This document shows, piece by piece, positions 1 to 8,180 of a DNA stretch of 64,000 nucleotides. Positions within the stretch are counted from its first letter, which is position 1; every line of letters begins with the position of its first letter. The notes under the pieces are model-generated. The model was not told the DNA's origin. It saw only the letters and a program-made list of their open reading frames with translations, and made no database searches. The position numbers and the translations under genes were made by a program. Origin of the DNA: CAYTGM01 sp964437365 (GTDB taxonomy: Bacteria; Sumerlaeota; Sumerlaeia; SLMS01); NCBI GenBank assembly GCA_964437365.1, contig CAYTGM010000001.1, forward strand, positions 310,001-374,000, written 5' to 3'.

Positions 1-137
1 AGGCAAGTAATGTCCTCGGGGTGAGTAAATGTCTCGAAAGAATTGCCGATCTTACGGTCGATATATCTGATGAAATCATCTACGTAAAGTCGGGCGAGTT
101 CAGACACGGAAGAGCTCAACAAAGAAGCACGGCCTGA
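1..137 (+). CDS. PhoU-like protein, C-terminal end (partial)
   Basis: The window opens inside a gene; 44 codons in the third frame run to a TGA at 135-137. The peptide reads LERIADLTVDISDEIIYVKSG then EFRHG. This matches the last helix of PhoU proteins (family pattern N-x-ERIADH-x2-NIAE), which carries the E/D-x3-D metal-binding motif. PhoU links the Pst phosphate transporter to PhoR signalling. The start, and any pst or pho genes before it, lie outside the window. The next gene is on the opposite strand, so this is the end of its transcription unit. The call rests on a short but characteristic stretch. Confidence 0.7.
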   Translation, partial: ASNVLGVSKCLERIADLTVDISDEIIYVKSGEFRHGRAQQRSTA

Positions 138-191
138 CTCAGAGTCACCGCACAGTAGATTCCAAACATTACAGCCACAGATAACTAAGCA

Positions 192-231
192 CTGATGATC
201 TCAGAAGAGTTCTCTCACCTGAGATGATTAG
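192..231. terminator. Stem-loop between convergent genes
   Basis: An imperfect inverted repeat (192-204 against 219-231, 13-bp arms, mostly paired with G-U exceptions) lies between the phoU-like gene and the histidine kinase gene and includes the kinase stop codon in its loop. It could stop transcription from either side. No clear T-run follows on either strand, so it is a weak call. Confidence 0.3.
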
Positions 232-1789
232 TCGTGGATGGAAGAAATAGTCCAACTGAGGTACCTCCATTGGGGCTTGTTGAGATACTTACTCCGCCTC
301 GATGGCTGATCATAACCCCATACACCAGCGATAGTCCCAGGCCGGTCGTTCCTCCAGGGTCCCGAGACTTAGTAGAGAAGAATGGCTCGATAGACTTTTT
401 AATAATATCTATCTTCATTCCAGGGCCGTTATCCCTCACTTCCAGATAGACGTATTCCTCCTCGTCTAGTGGTGAATGGCTGTAGATGGTAAATGATTCC
501 AACTGCTTTCTTGAGACTCTATCCAGGTGAATTTCTATTTCACATACTGGTTTATCTGAGAAGTCGAGTGCGTTTTCTAACAGGCACCATAGTGCCTGTT
601 GGAGTAGTGAAGCAGAAAACTCGACTGATGGCAGGTTTTTCCCATCCTTTATATAAACAGGATGCCCAACGGCATTATCTTTCTTCCATGTCAGAACAGC
701 TTTAGAAACGATTGGGTGTATATCGCTTTTTTCCCACTGAGAGAAGTGGTTCCCACTATAAGTCAATAACTTTTCAGTAAGAACTGCTGCCCGTTCACAG
801 TAACTTATAATTCGTTTCGAACTGTCCTTTATTTCGGGAGAAAGGTTCTCCGAAATAAGCATCATGTCTGCTTCAGACATAATGGTTTGAAGAGAATTAT
901 TAAAATGATGAGCAAATTGCCCGGAAAGCCTCGTCATGCTTTCTGATCTTTCATGGTTGAGAGTTGCTCGTTCATATTCGCGTGCGAGTCTTTCCGATTC
1001 TATTCTCCTTGAGTTATCGTGAATGTACCCGGTGATCACTTCACTGGAAGAAAAGGGGTTGGAAGAAGGAGACTTAAGAAGCGAAACATGTAGATGGTAG
1101 ACTCTATTTGGAGAGTGTCTGAGTGTAATATAAAAGTCTTCCTGATCACTGTCACCCTTCAGGTGTTTTATGCTTTTTCTCACATTATTTGAGTCGGAAT
1201 GATCTAGTATAGATTCTGGCTGAAAGAAAACCATTGAAAATTCGTCCAGAGGAATACCAGCAAATGTTTCTCCTTCATACCCGAAGACTTCAAACACCTC
1301 TTTTGCAAGATGGAGGTGGAATATCAGTATTCTCCCACTTTTACAGATGTTAGAAAGTAGATCGTTCTGGAGATCTTTTAAGTATTTAAGCTTGTATATC
1401 TCCTCAATATTTCGGTTCGTGAGGTCGAGTCGCTTGTTCAGTCTTACAAAGAGTGATTCTGAACTGTCCGCATTGAGTGTAATCAGATAGTGCCTTTCAG
1501 AAGTAATGCCCGCATTCTTGAGTGATGCTACACTTCCGATAAGCCGACTCCAGTCCGAATTTGCCTCCGAACTCGTCAACGCAACAGGTACCTTTTCGGA
1601 AGACTTGTCTGAAAGTCCAATTGCTTTCATGACAACCTCTGGATTGCCTATGTAGGAAGAGAGGTTCTTAGTGCTTTCATCATGATCAATAGGTATAAGG
1701 TTTTTGAAAGATAAATTAACAGCCTGCATATAGAGGTCACGGTTCACAATTATTGAAGGCTGATTAAAAAAATCAATGAGATGTTTCAT
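215..1789 (-). CDS. Soluble PAS-domain sensor histidine kinase
   Basis: The 524-residue protein has no membrane segment or signal peptide and so should act in the cytoplasm. A PAS-like segment covers about residues 1-110 and a second about 150-265. The phospho-acceptor helix (GQFAHHFNNSLQ, His near 295) and a complete HATPase domain follow: N box LLENALDFS near 405, G1 box DNGPGM near 455, F box EPFFSTKS, G2 box TTGLGLSLVYG near 493. All residues needed for autophosphorylation appear present. It starts 3 bases after the stop of the MetOD1-like gene, so the two are almost certainly co-transcribed. No response regulator is encoded nearby; the partner may be elsewhere, or the neighbour may be the output. 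The ligand sensed by the PAS domains cannot be told from the sequence. Confidence 0.9.
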   Translation of the reverse strand: MKHLIDFFNQPSIIVNRDLYMQAVNLSFKNLIPIDHDESTKNLSSYIGNPEVVMKAIGLSDKSSEKVPVALTSSEANSDWSRLIGSVASLKNAGITSERHYLITLNADSSESLFVRLNKRLDLTNRNIEEIYKLKYLKDLQNDLLSNICKSGRILIFHLHLAKEVFEVFGYEGETFAGIPLDEFSMVFFQPESILDHSDSNNVRKSIKHLKGDSDQEDFYITLRHSPNRVYHLHVSLLKSPSSNPFSSSEVITGYIHDNSRRIESERLAREYERATLNHERSESMTRLSGQFAHHFNNSLQTIMSEADMMLISENLSPEIKDSSKRIISYCERAAVLTEKLLTYSGNHFSQWEKSDIHPIVSKAVLTWKKDNAVGHPVYIKDGKNLPSVEFSASLLQQALWCLLENALDFSDKPVCEIEIHLDRVSRKQLESFTIYSHSPLDEEEYVYLEVRDNGPGMKIDIIKKSIEPFFSTKSRDPGGTTGLGLSLVYGVMISHRGGVSISTSPNGGTSVGLFLPSTTNHLR

Positions 1790-1792
1790 CGT

Positions 1793-2470
1793 CTATGATG
1801 GTTCTTCGTGTTCAACTACCGCGAAATATTCTCTCCCTGCTGCATTCTTTGCCTCATTCGTTGGCTTGAGAAAAATCGTTACTCTGCATTCGACATCACC
1901 GCGCGCGATCGTTTCATTCAGCGATACTTTCGCATATCCAAAACTTTGAGATGCAATTGAGCCAAAGACATTGGATGTCATCATACACATCGACTCTCGA
2001 CCTATCACTTTTTCCTCAAATGGACACCGACGGTTCCCAAGAACAATCTTTTCTTCGCTGCTTTCAATGACATAGAAATCTCCTTCAATCCTTCTCTTTA
2101 AATCGACAAAGACTTCTTTCATTTGATCGACAGACAATCGATCCAATTTCATCGACTCCAGATAACTTCTGCCTATTTGATCTCCCATGATCTTACCGAC
2201 CATTGAAATATAACCGGAGGCCTCTTCAATTCCCACGATGTCCTCGAGAGATCCAGATAATTCTCTTATCAGAGTACGCGTGAAGTTATCTCGATTGAGT
2301 TCTATCTGGCAATCCTGCGGCTTTTGAGTTGGTTGGTTTTCTGGCATTTTGACAAACTTTTTGATTAAATTGACCCTTCTAATCAGGTGCATTAATCGAG
2401 CCAAGTCTCGTTCTTCTTGTTCTGCCATGAGCACGAGTGCCCGTAAGCACATCGTCGGGCAGAAATACAA
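1793..2470 (-). CDS. MetOD1-like (methanogen output domain 1) signalling protein
   Basis: A 225-residue protein with a basic, helical N-terminus (about 1-50) and a C-terminal domain whose pattern I recognise from the MetOD1 family: a CPF motif, then MCMMTSNVFGSIA, FGYAKV, TIARGD, ECRVTIFL and a final GREYF. Three conserved cysteines (in RRCPFE, ESMCMM and DVECRV) could bind a metal or a thiol-reactive ligand; that is inference. MetOD1 was named as an output domain of archaeal two-component proteins, and here it sits directly upstream of a histidine kinase. The TTG start at 2470 has an AGGA about 7 bases before it; an ATG at codon 15 has no ribosome site. It diverges from the aldehyde dehydrogenase gene across about 70 bases that must hold both promoters. 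Confidence 0.6.
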   Translation of the reverse strand: MYFCPTMCLRALVLMAEQEERDLARLMHLIRRVNLIKKFVKMPENQPTQKPQDCQIELNRDNFTRTLIRELSGSLEDIVGIEEASGYISMVGKIMGDQIGRSYLESMKLDRLSVDQMKEVFVDLKRRIEGDFYVIESSEEKIVLGNRRCPFEEKVIGRESMCMMTSNVFGSIASQSFGYAKVSLNETIARGDVECRVTIFLKPTNEAKNAAGREYFAVVEHEEPS

Positions 2471-2542
2471 AGAGTTCCTGCTTGAACCCCGGTGTCAGTA
2501 TCTCCTTAACTTCTCATTGTCTTGATGAGGTCGGATAACGCT

Positions 2543-3979
2543 ATGGACGAACAACAAATACAACACCTCGTGAGTGAAGTATGCGCTGAACTTTCGAAAA
2601 ACTCTCCGAAATCAAACGGAACATCATCGGGCCTTGTCCCAGCGAGACCCAGCGAACAGGATGGTGTTTACGAGTCAATTGATCAGGCAGCAAAGTCTGC
2701 GCAGGAAGCTTTCCAGGCTCTGAAAGAGCACTCGCTTGAACAGCGCGAGAAATATATTTCTGTTCTACGCGACGTCGGGCTGAAATTTAAAGAGCGCTGG
2801 GCCAGGCTTACCGTTGAAGAAACCGGCATGGGACGAGAGTCTCACAAGATTCAGAAATTCGAAGCCGTTTGTAAGGGGACTCGAGGCACAGAGGATCTGA
2901 CCACCTGGGCGCAGTCAGGCGATCATGGTTTAACCATTGAAGAACTTGCACCCTATGGTGTCATCGGAGCGGTTACTCCAAGCACTCACCCCGTTCCAAC
3001 ATTAATTAATAACGCGATCTCCTTTCTGGCTGGAGGCAATACAGCCGTCTTCAATCCTCACCCTGCGAGCAGGAAAGTTTTCGCAGAAGCGATTGCTACG
3101 TTCAATCATGCTCTCAAGGATGCTGGTGCCCCTGGAAATTTACTCACAACAATACACGAGCCGACAATTGAAAGTGCTCAGCAGATGTTTCATCATCCTC
3201 TTACGCGTATATTGCTGGTTACAGGAGGACCTGGAGTTGTTGAGGCTGCTCTCAAAGTTCCAAAGAAGTCTATAACCGCCGGACCTGGGAACCCACCTGT
3301 GATAATAGATGAGACAGCAGATATACAGAAAGCTGCTCGCGCCCTCGTTGATGGAGCAGGGTTCGACAATAATATCCTTTGTATCGGGGAGAAAGAAGTC
3401 TTTTGTCATGACGATGTTTGCGACCAACTCTTACGTGAACTGGAGGCGATGAACTGCGTCCGACTTGTAGAAAGTGAAATTAATGCTCTTGCAAAGGAAG
3501 CCTTTCCTGAGGTGAATGGTCGACGCTCACTTAACCGAAATCTGGTTGGGCGTGATGCTTCCATACTGGCTGCCAGAATTGGCTATACAAACCTCGGACC
3601 CGAAGTGCCACTTCTAGTAGGAGAAGTTAAAGACTCATCGCATCCCTGGGTTCAGGAAGAACAGCTGATGCCATTCCTTCCTGTTGTCAGAGTTTCCAAC
3701 GTAGAAGAAGCCATACAATTAGCTCTGCAGGCTGAACACGGATTTCGCCATACGGCCTGCATGCACTCAACCAGTCTCCCCAATTTGAGTCGCATGGCAC
3801 GTCTTTGCGATTGTTCGATCTTTGTCAAGAACGGCCCTTCAATTGCAGGTCTCGCGGTGGGCGGGGAAGGTTACATTTCCTACTCTATAGCCTCCCCAAC
3901 GGGTGAAGGGATTACTACAGCCCGTAATTTCACAAGAAAACGTCGTTGTACCCTTGTCGACGCATTTAGAATTATTTAA
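2543..3979 (+). CDS. CoA-acylating aldehyde dehydrogenase, EutE/PduP type, with encapsulation-like peptide
   Basis: The 478-residue protein matches the EutE/PduP family, which oxidises acetaldehyde or propionaldehyde with CoA and NAD to the acyl-CoA. The catalytic cysteine is in NNILCIGEKEVF (about residue 280), and family motifs ITAGPGNPPVIID and PYGVIGAVTPSTHP are present. From the ATG at 2543 the protein begins MDEQQIQHLVSEVCAEL, an amphipathic helix very like the EutE start (MNQQDIEQVVKAVLLKM) and the PduP peptide that load enzymes into bacterial microcompartments; a low-complexity Ser/Asn/Gly linker follows, as is typical. In-frame TTG (2522) and ATG (2525) starts would bury this helix, so 2543 is preferred. 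No shell protein gene is in the window. The next gene, dapB, starts 28 bases downstream and may share its mRNA. Confidence 0.88.
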   Translation: MDEQQIQHLVSEVCAELSKNSPKSNGTSSGLVPARPSEQDGVYESIDQAAKSAQEAFQALKEHSLEQREKYISVLRDVGLKFKERWARLTVEETGMGRESHKIQKFEAVCKGTRGTEDLTTWAQSGDHGLTIEELAPYGVIGAVTPSTHPVPTLINNAISFLAGGNTAVFNPHPASRKVFAEAIATFNHALKDAGAPGNLLTTIHEPTIESAQQMFHHPLTRILLVTGGPGVVEAALKVPKKSITAGPGNPPVIIDETADIQKAARALVDGAGFDNNILCIGEKEVFCHDDVCDQLLRELEAMNCVRLVESEINALAKEAFPEVNGRRSLNRNLVGRDASILAARIGYTNLGPEVPLLVGEVKDSSHPWVQEEQLMPFLPVVRVSNVEEAIQLALQAEHGFRHTACMHSTSLPNLSRMARLCDCSIFVKNGPSIAGLAVGGEGYISYSIASPTGEGITTARNFTRKRRCTLVDAFRII

Positions 3980-4007
3980 TCTATCAGTATATAGGTCAGG
4001 AGCTAAC

Positions 4008-4838
4008 GTGAAGCCTACGATTATCCTTTCCGGTATTCCCGGAAAAATGTGTATAGAAATCTCAAGAGCCATCACCAGTAATACCCATAAAAATAAATTC
4101 TCACTCGCTTCATTTGGATTCACGCACGAGGATCTTAGAGGGCAGAAAGTTGATGTCGCTGATTCTTTGCTAACGTGCGAAGCTTTTGGATATCTCGAAA
4201 GTCTACTTGCAAAAAAGCAATTTGAAATGCCTGTGCTTGTTGACTATTCTACTCCCGACAGTGCGCTCCATAATATATCCGCTTCTGTCGCTTCGAACCT
4301 TCCCTGTGTCGTTGGAACGACAGGGTACGATCTGAACAGAGCTCGTCAGCTTGTTGAAAACTCCCAAACGTGTGCTGTTCTTGCACCCAACATGGCAACC
4401 CCAATCGTTGTCCTCCAGGCAGCACTTTCTTATCTTGCCAGGGAGTTTCCTGGTGCTCTCGACGGTTACAATCTCTCTGTCATTGAGTCACATCAGAGTG
4501 AAAAAAAAGATGTAAGTGGGACAGCCAAAGCTTTCGTCGATCTCTTAAGGCAGATCGGTTTTTCCAGCGAAGAAGAGCAGACAATAAGATCTGTTCGAGA
4601 CCGGGAAGAGCAAATTAAACTTGGCGTTGAAGAAGCGCATCTCAAAGGACACGGTTATCACTGGTACAACCTGACGTCCGAAGAGGATCAGGTTGATATC
4701 GGTTTTCGACACTGTATTAATGGGCGTCGTGTTTATGCAGATGGAACACTGAAAGCCGTCGAGTTTCTGAGCAAAAAAATAGAGCAGGGAAAACAAGGCA
4801 TCGTGTATACAATGGAGGATGTCCTGCGCGGTCAGTGA
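4008..4838 (+). CDS. dapB: 4-hydroxy-tetrahydrodipicolinate reductase, plant-type DapB
   Basis: DapB reduces 4-hydroxy-tetrahydrodipicolinate in lysine and diaminopimelate synthesis. The GTG start at 4008 follows an AGGAG and gives 276 residues; an open frame reaching back to 3903 overlaps the aldehyde dehydrogenase gene and is not used. Visible motifs: nucleotide-binding SGIPGKM at the N-terminus, DYSTP, VVGTTGY, LAPNMA, and the catalytic segment ESHQSEKKDVSGTA (about residue 160). The rest (RDREEQIKLGV, LKGHGYHWYNLTSEE, GRRVYADGTLKAVEFLSKKI) follows the plant enzyme (ESHQ-x3-KAD-TSGTAKA, SGHAFHLYHLTSPD, GRSIYAEGTVDAVLFLAKK) rather than the E. coli type, which has an HH-x3-K-DAPSGTA site. 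The other lysine genes are not here. Its place after an acyl-CoA-forming dehydrogenase has no obvious metabolic logic. Confidence 0.85.
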   Translation: MKPTIILSGIPGKMCIEISRAITSNTHKNKFSLASFGFTHEDLRGQKVDVADSLLTCEAFGYLESLLAKKQFEMPVLVDYSTPDSALHNISASVASNLPCVVGTTGYDLNRARQLVENSQTCAVLAPNMATPIVVLQAALSYLAREFPGALDGYNLSVIESHQSEKKDVSGTAKAFVDLLRQIGFSSEEEQTIRSVRDREEQIKLGVEEAHLKGHGYHWYNLTSEEDQVDIGFRHCINGRRVYADGTLKAVEFLSKKIEQGKQGIVYTMEDVLRGQ

Positions 4839-4848
4839 GCTAGACCCT

Positions 4849-5805
4849 TCACTCCAGACCCTTGGCTGGCATATAATCGGTAATCCGAGACTGACTCTTC
4901 CACTTGATGTCCATGGGGATTTCGATTGGATCGCTTCCTATCATCATTTTGCTCACAACGAAGAAGTCGCTCTCGCGCTCCCATGTTTTAACAATGCCTC
5001 GATCCAGATCAAGAGACGCAGTCCCTTCTTCTTCTCCGGAAATCTCCACTCTTGCCTGGGCTCCGTTAATGACTGTTTCTTTCCTTGTGGGGTGGGTCGT
5101 GATCACGCCTTGGAATTTTACCTCTGCGATCTCCTTTGAAAGGGAGGAAACTTTGTAAGTCACCTCCGTTTCCATGGGGTAAGGCAACAATGTCTGTTCT
5201 TTCGAGCTCCACTTTGCCCCCTCTTGAATTTCTGGATGATCGCTTATAGACGTTGGCCTCGAAAGCTTTTCACTCAAGGCCTTCTCACCAATCACTGGTG
5301 AAAAGAGCTCGAGCATCATGCCTCGACTCTTCACCGGAATCTCAAGTGTATCAAATGCTGAAACAAACGCCTCATTGATTCCTGTGATTTTACGCACCCG
5401 ACCTTTTGAATCCAGCTCTACTGAAAAGGTCTGTCCCGTCAGAAGTCCGAAGAGTCTTCCGTTCTTATCCTTGTCTGAGACCTCAAGGTCGGTGTCGTAA
5501 TTCAAAGAAATCATTGGAGTCGAAATATTGTAGATGATGCGTTGAATCGTATACTTTATCAGATACTGGTTTCCCGGGCTCCTTTCATGGACTCTCGCAG
5601 ACAAGTATAATGTATAGCGTTGCGATGTGTTCGTGATGCTTCCAAAGGAATTCATCACAGCGACTTCCTCTGATTCAATCACGTGTGTGAACCTGTCGCC
5701 CGTTGTCATGTCGAGGTCGAACGTTTCGCTTTTCGCGATGCTGGAAATACTCAAGAGAATACAGCTTATGATGAATACAGAGAGTAAGGACTTTGTCTTT
5801 AGCAT
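4849..5805 (-). CDS. Secreted DUF6263-like protein
   Basis: A 318-residue protein with a clear signal peptide (MLKTKSLLSVFIISCILLS then an IAKSE cleavage region). The mature part is beta-rich: TFDLDMTTGDRFTH, YTLYLSARV, GQTFSVELDSKGRVRKITG, a middle PVIGEKALS segment and repeated VxFQGVITT-like strands. This is the layout of DUF6263 proteins, for which no function is established. It is the last gene of a probable reverse-strand operon, 41 bases after the GT-C transferase, and ends 10 bases from the convergent dapB. The start is the ATG at 5803-5805 with AAGGA ten bases before it. The family call is from general pattern and is moderate. Confidence 0.6.
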   Translation of the reverse strand: MLKTKSLLSVFIISCILLSISSIAKSETFDLDMTTGDRFTHVIESEEVAVMNSFGSITNTSQRYTLYLSARVHERSPGNQYLIKYTIQRIIYNISTPMISLNYDTDLEVSDKDKNGRLFGLLTGQTFSVELDSKGRVRKITGINEAFVSAFDTLEIPVKSRGMMLELFSPVIGEKALSEKLSRPTSISDHPEIQEGAKWSSKEQTLLPYPMETEVTYKVSSLSKEIAEVKFQGVITTHPTRKETVINGAQARVEISGEEEGTASLDLDRGIVKTWERESDFFVVSKMMIGSDPIEIPMDIKWKSQSRITDYMPAKGLE

Positions 5806-5846
5806 CGATGAACTTCCTTTCTTGGGGCGCGCCGGTGAGTTACTAT

Positions 5847-7514
5847 TTACAGCCCTGCAGCATTCAGGGGCAGGTGGTGAGGGTTCACACTTTTAGGGAT
5901 AAAAAGCTCAAGTTGAGTATTGCGTGTATGTATTATCGGATTCACTTCTGCATGCTGGTAATGTTCATCAAGTGCTTCCCTGATAATTTGAACCTTCCCT
6001 GTTTGGGCAGTATCCAGAAGTACAACTTTTGGTTTTTGAGATCTGATAGAACTGGCAATTTCTTGCATTTTCGCTGTCGCTTCACCGGTTTCCCTGCCAT
6101 AATTCTGCGCATCAAACTGTTCGTTCATGAACTTTATATTCCAGATATAATTCTCCGCCAGCTCTCCCGTAACATTCGTTCCGGTTAGATATGCATAGAA
6201 CGGAGGTGCAAGGATCTCTTCACCGGGCTCAGCGTAAGTCTCGATGAAATTCTTGATTTCAAGAACTCTATCCTCAGGAAGCTCTGTCTGGACTTCATTC
6301 AGAGTCATACGGATATTGTTACACGCAGGAATGAGAATAATGACAAAGGGAACAGCCGTAAAAGTCAGTTTCAGGAAGGGAGCTGTATAGAAAATGCTCA
6401 ACTGCCTCCACTCCTGCCATGACTTCGGTAGCGCGACTCTCAGCAGTTTAACGATCGCGGAACCTGCAAAAATCGCCACGTACGGCTCACCAAGCACGAA
6501 GATATAGTTCACCGTTCCTCCTTTCGCGGTGAAGCATATACTCAAGAGGCCTGCTATGAGCATCCAACTCATAAACTCAACACGAAGCCATCCTTCCGTT
6601 TTCTTGCTCTCATTCAAATCTGCTCTCATATCAAAGAGCCTGACCGCCATGACGACACCTGTTGCAGCCAAGATGATGAAGCCAGCTTCGAGTCTCAGTA
6701 CTTCCATTGTCTGAGGGATGATTTTCGTAAATATAGCATATTCAAAGAAAGTATCGGGAAACCCCGGCGATGAAGAGAGGATGTCTGTTCTGGGAAACGT
6801 CCCTACCTGATTCAGGAGGACGTTATTTACATAGTAGCCATCGGTAACGACATTGGCTGCGATCGTTGTTAGCAGATAGACGACGATTGTGGAACCAGCA
6901 TACCAGGGAAGCAGCTTGACCTTCCTGAATGCCAGGAACAGCGCATTAGCCATAAAGAATGGAAGTGCCGTCATATTGCATTGCATTGCCAGAGCACTCG
7001 ACAGCCCTGCCAGAAGACACCACCTCCAGTCCCATCTCATCAAAAGTAATATTGCGAGCAGCAAAAAGACGTTTTCGAGGTTCTCGCTCTGATAACCGAG
7101 AGACCACCAGAAGCCGATGGGTAGGAAAAGATAGACCGCTGCTGCGATGATTCCCTGTAATGGACATGCAAATAGTTTCCTCGCTATCAGGAATACGAGA
7201 AGAGATGCCATGAAGCGATTAAAGAGACAGAAGATCCTGATTGCAACAAGCTCACTGCCAGCAACTGCACCCCCGATCGCCTGAACAGCCACGCCGGAAT
7301 AGGTATGGAGAGGTGGCTGGGGAGCCAAAATATCCTTATACAGCGTCAGGCCTTCGCGCACCCTCCTGGCAATATACATATAGTTGCCATCACCAAAGTC
7401 CCAGTAGGTCCACCCCCATGTAGGAACGACAAGGAAAGATACAAGAATCCACAGGATACCCAACAAAGCGTAGGGAGTCCACGGAGCGTGGGGGAGATTG
7501 CTTTCAGGTTTCAT
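5847..7514 (-). CDS. Integral membrane glycosyltransferase, GT39/PMT-like (GT-C fold)
   Basis: A 555-residue protein with about ten hydrophobic segments. Just after the first membrane helix is the GT-C signature: an acidic loop YWDFGDGNYMYIARRVREG then LYKDILAPQPPLH, matching the D-x-Y/R-x(n)-PP-L pattern of dolichyl-phosphate-mannose-type and ArnT-type transferases. These use a polyprenyl-phosphate sugar to glycosylate a lipid or protein outside the inner membrane. A soluble domain of about 140 residues follows the last helix. The gene starts 9 bases after the carbonic-anhydrase-like gene stops, so the two are coupled, although no strong ribosome site is visible. Donor and acceptor cannot be predicted. 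A second, diverged member lies at 47283-49118. Confidence 0.8.
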   Translation of the reverse strand: MKPESNLPHAPWTPYALLGILWILVSFLVVPTWGWTYWDFGDGNYMYIARRVREGLTLYKDILAPQPPLHTYSGVAVQAIGGAVAGSELVAIRIFCLFNRFMASLLVFLIARKLFACPLQGIIAAAVYLFLPIGFWWSLGYQSENLENVFLLLAILLLMRWDWRWCLLAGLSSALAMQCNMTALPFFMANALFLAFRKVKLLPWYAGSTIVVYLLTTIAANVVTDGYYVNNVLLNQVGTFPRTDILSSSPGFPDTFFEYAIFTKIIPQTMEVLRLEAGFIILAATGVVMAVRLFDMRADLNESKKTEGWLRVEFMSWMLIAGLLSICFTAKGGTVNYIFVLGEPYVAIFAGSAIVKLLRVALPKSWQEWRQLSIFYTAPFLKLTFTAVPFVIILIPACNNIRMTLNEVQTELPEDRVLEIKNFIETYAEPGEEILAPPFYAYLTGTNVTGELAENYIWNIKFMNEQFDAQNYGRETGEATAKMQEIASSIRSQKPKVVLLDTAQTGKVQIIREALDEHYQHAEVNPIIHTRNTQLELFIPKSVNPHHLPLNAAGL

Positions 7515-7523
7515 TGAAATGAA

Positions 7524-8057
7524 TCAGGATTTCCCGTCCCAATCTTTTAGAGCAACTCTGTGTCTGTCACCATTCTCAACGTAACGCTGATTATAGACTC
7601 GAACCGGTTCAAGGTCCTGATCAGTAAGCTTACGTATGAATTTAGCGGGAGACCCCAGGATCATGGAGCGAGCTTCAAATAACTTACCCTCTGTTACCAG
7701 TGCACCAGCACCTACAATACATTCCTCTTCAATGACCGATCGATTCAGGACACAGGCTCCCATACCGATCAGGCTTCCAGATTTGACCTCGCAACCGTGC
7801 ACGATCGCTGTATGTCCAACGGTGACATCATCATGAATGATGCATGGTTCATTCAGACCCGTATGGAGCACTGAATTATCCTGGATATTCGATCTTTTAC
7901 CGATTCTAATGGGATCCAGATCGCCTCTGAGAACAGCTCCGTACCAGACCGTTGAATACTCACCGATTTCTACGTCTCCCAGAATAAGGGCTGTTGGGGC
8001 GATGAAAGCTGTTGGGTGAATTTTCGGTATGTGTCCTTCAAAAGGTATAATTGGCAT
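7524..8057 (-). CDS. Gamma-carbonic-anhydrase-like hexapeptide-repeat protein
   Basis: A 177-residue left-handed beta-helix protein built from hexapeptide repeats (IHPTAFIAPTALILGDVEIG, then GAVLRGDLDPIRIG and IGMGACVLNRSVIEE). The three zinc histidines of gamma-carbonic anhydrases are in place: one in VLHTG and two in VGHTAIVHGC. Members form trimers with metal at subunit interfaces; many are true carbonic anhydrases and others have unproven activity. The ATG at 8057 (MPIIPFEGHIP) matches the usual family start and has AGGGA about 10 bases before it. A GTG start at 8129 would add 24 residues without a ribosome site, so I reject it. First gene of a reverse operon with the GT-C transferase and the DUF6263-like gene, divergent from the protease gene at 8181. 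Confidence 0.85.
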   Translation of the reverse strand: MPIIPFEGHIPKIHPTAFIAPTALILGDVEIGEYSTVWYGAVLRGDLDPIRIGKRSNIQDNSVLHTGLNEPCIIHDDVTVGHTAIVHGCEVKSGSLIGMGACVLNRSVIEEECIVGAGALVTEGKLFEARSMILGSPAKFIRKLTDQDLEPVRVYNQRYVENGDRHRVALKDWDGKS

Positions 8058-8180
8058 TTCTGATTGTCCCTGATACGGGCAAGATTCTTGCCCTGATTGG
8101 CGCATAATGCGTTGCATTTGCGCACTCACGTAATAATGATATCACAAGGCTGACGCCAAGACAAAACAAGCAGAGACAAG

